Part shown: positions 58,936 to 64,000 of the stretch, in pieces
How the letters are laid out: the number at the start of each line of letters is the position of its first letter
How positions within the stretch are numbered: position 1 is the stretch's first letter
Made by a program: the position numbers and the translations under genes
Assembly: GCA_951217055.1 (NCBI GenBank)
Contig: OX578284.1
Span: 15,681,687 to 15,745,686, forward strand
Reading direction: 5' to 3'
Length of the DNA stretch: 64,000 nucleotides
DNA from: Gerris lacustris
Taxonomy: Eukaryota > Arthropoda > Insecta > Hemiptera > Gerridae
Notes under the pieces: generated by a model
Seen by the model: the letters and a program-made list of their open reading frames with translations, nothing else
Database searches by the model: none
Told to the model about the DNA's origin: nothing

Positions 58936-60419
58936 TGACATTTGTAGGGCAGACTATTGTTTAGAACCAAGGGGGGGGGGGGTGCTATAGTAAAAAAGAG
59001 CCCTTGTAATTAATACTAAAGAATGGATTTCGAGTTTATGGCTCAAAATAAGAACTCTTTATTTCCAATTTTTTATTAGATCCATTATTTTAGCTGTTAG
59101 ACTTGAGTTGAATACTCATATATTGAAACTTTAATTCTTGGAGAAAAAATGCCAAGAGTAAAAAGTTCTTATTTTAAGTCGTAGAATCTAACTTTAGCCT
59201 TAAAAATATGTCTTCTATTAACTTTTTCATATTTTAAGTACTGCAGCAGAGCATTTTAGCGCTCAAAGTGCTTAGCATTTTTTCTGTAAGCGCATTTTAA
59301 GTTAACATAGAACCCAGCAAACCACGTCTTTCTTCCTGCAGTAGATTCCGAAGATATTAAGTGGATCGTGTTAGGTGGCCCCTGTGTCTGTGGAGGCATA
59401 TTTTCCAAGTTAACAATTTAAAATTAATTTAAAAACTTACTAAAAATAGTTACATCTAGATGAAACATATACAGGATAATACAAAACATTAACAGTCTAA
59501 AATACCTAAATGTATAAAAATCACGTCATGTTATGTAAGTCAATTTTTTATATTAATAATATTATTTTAATAAGCATTTAACATCAAATGTCTCAAAAAA
59601 TTATAATAATAATAATTATTATTATGTGGAGAAGAATATAGATACCTGCCACATAAAAATAATATTAATAATAACAATGGTAATCAATAAAATATAAACA
59701 AACTTCACCTTTTTAGAAAAATGATTCTTTATTTTTTATTCATTTATTTTTATTTCATTATTCTTTTTTATAACTGGACGAGCGGAAGTGAGGCCCCCTT
59801 ACCCCGAGGCCCGTGTGCGGCTGACCCCATGCACACGTCTAGTTCCGGCACTGCCTCCTCCCGTCATTAAAAAATTAATAAACCCCTAAATACTAAACAT
59901 AAAAAAAAAAATCAATTAACGTTGGAGTCTTATAACTCCTGGAGGGGGCCTGATAAAAAAAAGTTCAGAGTAGGGTATACCATCTTCAAAGTATCCTCTA
60001 CAACAGCGTTTCCCAACTCTATGGTCGCGACTCAAAATAAGGTTGAGATATAATATTTTTGGGTTACGAAGAATCTTTGAAATTATACAGACATAAAATA
60101 AAAAAATACTTTCAAAAAACATTATATAAACTATAATAATGTTATGGTTATTGTTATAAGAACAATAAAAGTTCAATGGAATTAAAATATATAAATTTAA
60201 TTCAATAAAGTATAAATTAAACAAAATTACAAAGATTAATAATAAAAGTAAAGGAATGTTTTTACGAAAATTTGAAAGGGTGATAAAAATAAACAGTTAA
60301 CTTGAACTCAACTTGGAGGGTTTCGGATCGAAAAAAGTTTAGAGTAGGGTACCATCTTCAAAGTGTCCTCCAAAAGGTAGAATACTTTTTATTCGGTTTT
60401 GTCCTAAAATAGTTATTTA
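58936..60419. other. Unassigned DNA with a local duplication
   Basis: A G run at 58971-58982. AGAGTAGGGTA-CCATCTTCAAAGT occurs at about 59968 and again at about 60340. CAGCGTTTCCCAACTCTATG at 60004 resembles a hAT end, but no partner was found. Confidence 0.4.
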
Positions 60420-60575
60420 CGCACCAAGGGAGAAAAGTAAGTGATTGCACCCTGAGCGATGAAGTTGGTTCCTGAGGCGAAGCCGAGGGAACCATAACTT
60501 TCACTCCCTCGGCTCCGCCTCGGGAGTTAATAATTATCGCAAGGGTGCAAGTGATTTTTACTCCCAAGGTACGTA
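60420..60575. repeat. GC-richer hairpin block
   Basis: TGAGGCGAAGCCGAGGGAAC and CACTCCCTCGGCTCCGCCTC form a long hairpin. The outer TTGCACCC/GGGTGCAA words also pair. Similar to 2390-2575. Confidence 0.55.
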
Positions 60576-61569
60576 CAAGATTTTACCTCCAGAAAGGAGA
60601 AAAAAAATAAGGAAAAATTTTAATTTTAAATTACGTTATTCAACAAAACAATTCATAGGTTTATATTTATTTTTAAAAAAATATAGTTAGATATAATATT
60701 AACAATTCTCTAAATAAGTTAAATCACGTTAAAATTAAATTATAGATAATAATTATTTGAATTTCAAAGCTAAAATTAAATGGTAGAATCAGCTGGAAGC
60801 TGAGTTGTGCATTGAATGGTGTTGACATCAAAATATAGATTAGTTAATCTTCATTTAGAAATTATGTTTCCACTTTTAACTTGTTCGTTTCTTTTACTGA
60901 TGAATCACAATGGCAACCGTTGTGGAGGTTACATGACATGTGTGAAGATGACATTATAGATATCGACCATATTTACTTGTGCTATATCTATGGCAACACT
61001 GGAGGGAATCATGAGAGTTCATGATTCCCTTGTTTTTCATTACTCCCTGTTTAACCCGACCGGGTGCAATGAGTCACTTCCCTCCCTGTAAACTAGGGAG
61101 GAAAGTTCACTTTTTCTTCCCGCTGGAGGTAAAAAAATATTCATGATAACAGGGTACACTATCAAAAACACATTTTTTGGCACTAGAGGGCGCTGGAGAG
61201 GTAGGATACAAAAAAAGACATCTGAATCGCTTTAAGCCCTACAAGATAGGCTAGTTAGTTTATTTCAAGGGTTATATTAGGTCAGAAATATCGCCTGTAT
61301 AAAAATACCATAGTGAAAGCAAATAGTTTACACATTATTTCATAATGTGTACGCATAAATATTTTATGACAGACTGGTTATGAATATTTACTGGCGCAGA
61401 TCGCTTGCGCTCGCTTCAATAAATGAAAACAAGATATGCATACCTATTGGATTTGAAAGCGTCAATGGAGGTCAATTTAAGAAAATAACACTCCATTTAA
61501 ATCACTGTTTATGCAGCAAAGCATCTTTCAGCCTTCAAAAGACAACCATCAGTGACGAAATGTGGAAGA

Positions 61570-62335
61570 TAGTTACACTAGGCATCGCGTGGCTCTATCA
61601 TTGAAGCGAGCGTATTGCAATGAAATACTGAATATTGAAATTTATTAATCACGATGAATGTCATAGTTGAAGATAAGTGGAAGAGGGTAGTGTGGGGAAG
61701 AGTGGGGGTACTCGGTACAAAGCTTTACATCCTAAACAAACCTATACACTATACGACTATAACAATCTTAACCACCCGAGGTAGCTTTTAAACAATTATT
61801 ATAAATGTATCTCTTCACTACGCAAAGACTTCTGCTTGTATCAAGTTTAAATTTTGCATGCCTGTTTCAATTGTGCATTAGATTGTGTATATGAAGTTTT
61901 ATTAAAATCGTTATGTTAGAACGTAAGATATCGGTAAAAAGGTTGTTTTCTCTATTATAAACGTTTAGGTCCGCTTTAATAGTTTTAGCGATCTTTATTA
62001 ATTCATAGCGGTGTCGCTGTTGGTTTTAGTAAAAAATTTTATTTGAAAAAAATGTTTGTCTCATCGAATAGATGATGATAGAATCTTTTCCCGTCCTGAA
62101 ATTCCAATTTAATTTTTGTACCTCTTAATTTTTGTAGCGTTGCGCGCGAACTCTTGGACGGATCACGCTGTCCAACGAACTTAGCCTGAGTATTAGTAAG
62201 AGGAACATGTATACCTAATTTCAACTAAATCGGTCAACTTTTACTCAAGTTATCGTCACACGCGTAAACGTTACTGACAGACAGACAGACAAGATGCATA
62301 TTTCGTTGAATGTAAGAAGCTCGCTTACGCTCGCT
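61570..62335 (+). repeat. Family A dispersed repeat, near full-length
   Basis: Almost the same sequence as 1532-2310 in the same orientation, with a few substitutions and a small rearrangement near 62120 (the CGTTTACGCGAG word replaced by a repeat of TTAATTTTTGTA). The two copies are about 60 kb apart. Confidence 0.7.
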
Positions 62336-62826
62336 TTAATTAATAAATTGAATTAGTTAATGGTGAGTATACTTCACTAATTCTATTTATTAATGTAACT
62401 CTATTCCTTCCAAATTTCACCGGCGATAAAGGCTGAAAGCTTCATTGTTAAATAAGCAAATTTTTCATTTGCTTTTTAAAATGGAATGCGAGTTAATGTT
62501 ATTCTCTTAGGATATCAGGTTTTAGATAATTTTAAATGTTTCTAATATAGCGTTTATTTATTATTAATGTATTTTTTCCAATTCATATTTACATTGTATA
62601 AATAAGTAATGATAATAAAGAGTTTTTCAAAATTCTAAAGATAAAAGGGTAATTGAAAATTTAGTTTGATTACTTTTGTTAAAGGTAATATTCATAATTA
62701 AATATTTAGGTTAAGTGCTCCCATTAGCTAGACTCTCTCGTCTAAACAGAGCAAGCATAACATTCACGAGATAAAAATGACCATAAAGATAAAGAACAAA
62801 AAATAGAAATAACAAAATAATAGATA

Positions 62827-62977
<151 letters not shown>

Positions 62978-62979
62978 CA

Positions 62980-64000
62980 TCTAATAAGGATATACAAAGA
63001 AAAATGAGAAAGACATAATCACCGTTAAGAACCCAAGTCAGTATGAGAAATCCAAGGATATTTCTATAGCGAAAATAGTTTAAATCCATTTAGCAAAATA
63101 TAACTGAAGCAATAAAAGAAGTTTAAATGCAACAAATTAAATTTCTGCTACATTTACTATATTCTAAAGTATGTAGAGAAAAATAAAAAGTTAGTTGGTA
63201 CATTTTACCTAGAATAGTTTTTACAAATGTATTTTGTTTTTAAACAAAAAGCTCATAACGGTAAAAATCACTTGATAATGTACAATTTACACTATAAAAC
63301 TAGTACAATAACACATAAGACCAATTCAGAAAATAAATAAAATAAAAATCAGGTAAAATTAAGAGTAATAAAATAACTAATGTCACGAAAATAAAATTAT
63401 ATTTGTAAACATTTAAAGAGGTAAAAAATGTAATAACTTAAAACTTAGAAACGTGAGCTAATGGGGAAGAAATTTACTAAGGACACAAAAGGAACTGCAA
63501 GTATAAGACGTTATAATTCCAATAAAAACAAGACAATGTGTACAACGGCTATTTGGTACTATGAAAGTATGATTACTTTTCCAGGACTTCTCTTAAGATT
63601 ATATCAAACCCTATTTAAAGCTTTAATAAAAATCAAGATTTTCAATTATTTCTTCTAGGCTATGAGGTTTCAAGGTTAAGCGACCACACAATGACTTATA
63701 CTTTTAGATGACTAGTCTATTTACGACAAGTGACGTACAAATTTTCGAACTAAGTAATACTTAAGTCACCCCAGATTACTACTGCATATTCCAAATGAAG
63801 TCTTACAAGCGCTCTGTACAAACTCAAATAGCAGTCTTATGAGAGGCCTCGACAAAAGTGACTAACCAGTCATTCTTATTTTCTTATTTTCAAGTAATAT
63901 TGTTGGAAATATTTTTTCATTGTTCCTAGAATAATAATTGTATTCTGTTTTTATTACAATATAAAATCCTATATATATTATATAGTGTCGAATAGACTAA
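62980..64000. other. Unassigned DNA at the right edge
   Basis: AT-rich. The minus strand at 62985-63085 encodes a hydrophobic stretch (ILGFLILTWVLNG), but no splice or family support was found. Upstream mGluR exons are expected beyond this edge. Confidence 0.4.

Noticed and set aside
60004..60030. hAT element starting CAGCGTTTCCCAACTC
   Set aside because: No matching inverted end or 8-bp duplication could be found.
62985..63085. Upstream mGluR exon suggested by a hydrophobic minus-strand stretch
   Set aside because: The residues do not match TM1-3 or the signal peptide of mGluRs, and splice phase support is lacking.

Overview
The window is animal nuclear DNA, most likely from an arthropod and probably an insect with large introns. 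It is AT-rich. Coding sequence is sparse and split by introns with GT/AG borders. Almost everything else is transposable-element debris. Long ORFs, operons, ribosome-binding sites, rRNA genes and CRISPR arrays are absent. The species cannot be named from the sequence.

The main host gene lies on the minus strand and encodes a class C GPCR of the metabotropic glutamate receptor (mGluR) family. I can place four exons in transcription order: 54653-54866 (TM4 to the third intracellular loop), 44266-44417 (TM6 to TM7), 23463-23583 (membrane-proximal tail) and 12853-12971 (probable last exon). The reading phase carries cleanly across every junction (1/2, 0/0, 1/2), with introns of about 10.2, 20.7 and 10.5 kb. 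The exons for the ligand-binding domain, the cysteine-rich domain and TM1-3 were not found and presumably lie beyond position 64000. The probable last exon ends at a UAG, but the same frame then stays open for 44 more codons to a UAA that abuts an AATAAA signal. This is the most interesting gene-level observation. A second, unidentified gene on the plus strand is represented by one probable terminal exon (4757-4932), so the two genes would converge tail to tail.

Mobile DNA fills the introns and flanks. At 33599-36114 is an internally deleted BEL/Pao LTR retrotransposon with two identical 206-bp LTRs, a 5-bp target duplication, a primer-binding site and one long open frame. That frame fuses a Gag-like protein directly to the integrase tail. 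Also present are: a hAT-type element with a perfect 8-bp duplication inserted into an older MITE (17696-18869), whose sister copy is at 45259-45635; four MITEs with TAA or TTA duplications that look PIF/Harbinger-like (37446, 43449, 55001, 56085); a mariner-like fold-back element (3932-4692); a 499-bp palindrome whose arms carry a hammerhead-ribozyme-like motif (39857-40355); a tRNA-derived SINE family; decayed LINE fragments (21.0-21.7, 24.8-25.5 and 51.1-51.4 kb); two dispersed repeat families with several copies each; and several tandem arrays (86, 22, 99, 74 and 33 bp units) plus long TA microsatellites.

Region by region: 0-12 kb, terminal exon of the unknown gene among repeats, an 86-bp satellite and AT-rich DNA; 12.7-13 kb, last mGluR exon; 13-23.5 kb, intron 3 with nested transposons and a LINE fragment; 23.46-23.58 kb, exon C; 23.6-44.3 kb, intron 2 with the BEL derivative, MITEs and the large palindrome; 44.27-44.42 kb, exon B; 44.4-54.65 kb, intron 1; 54.65-54.87 kb, exon A; 54.9-64 kb, probable upstream intron with repeats.
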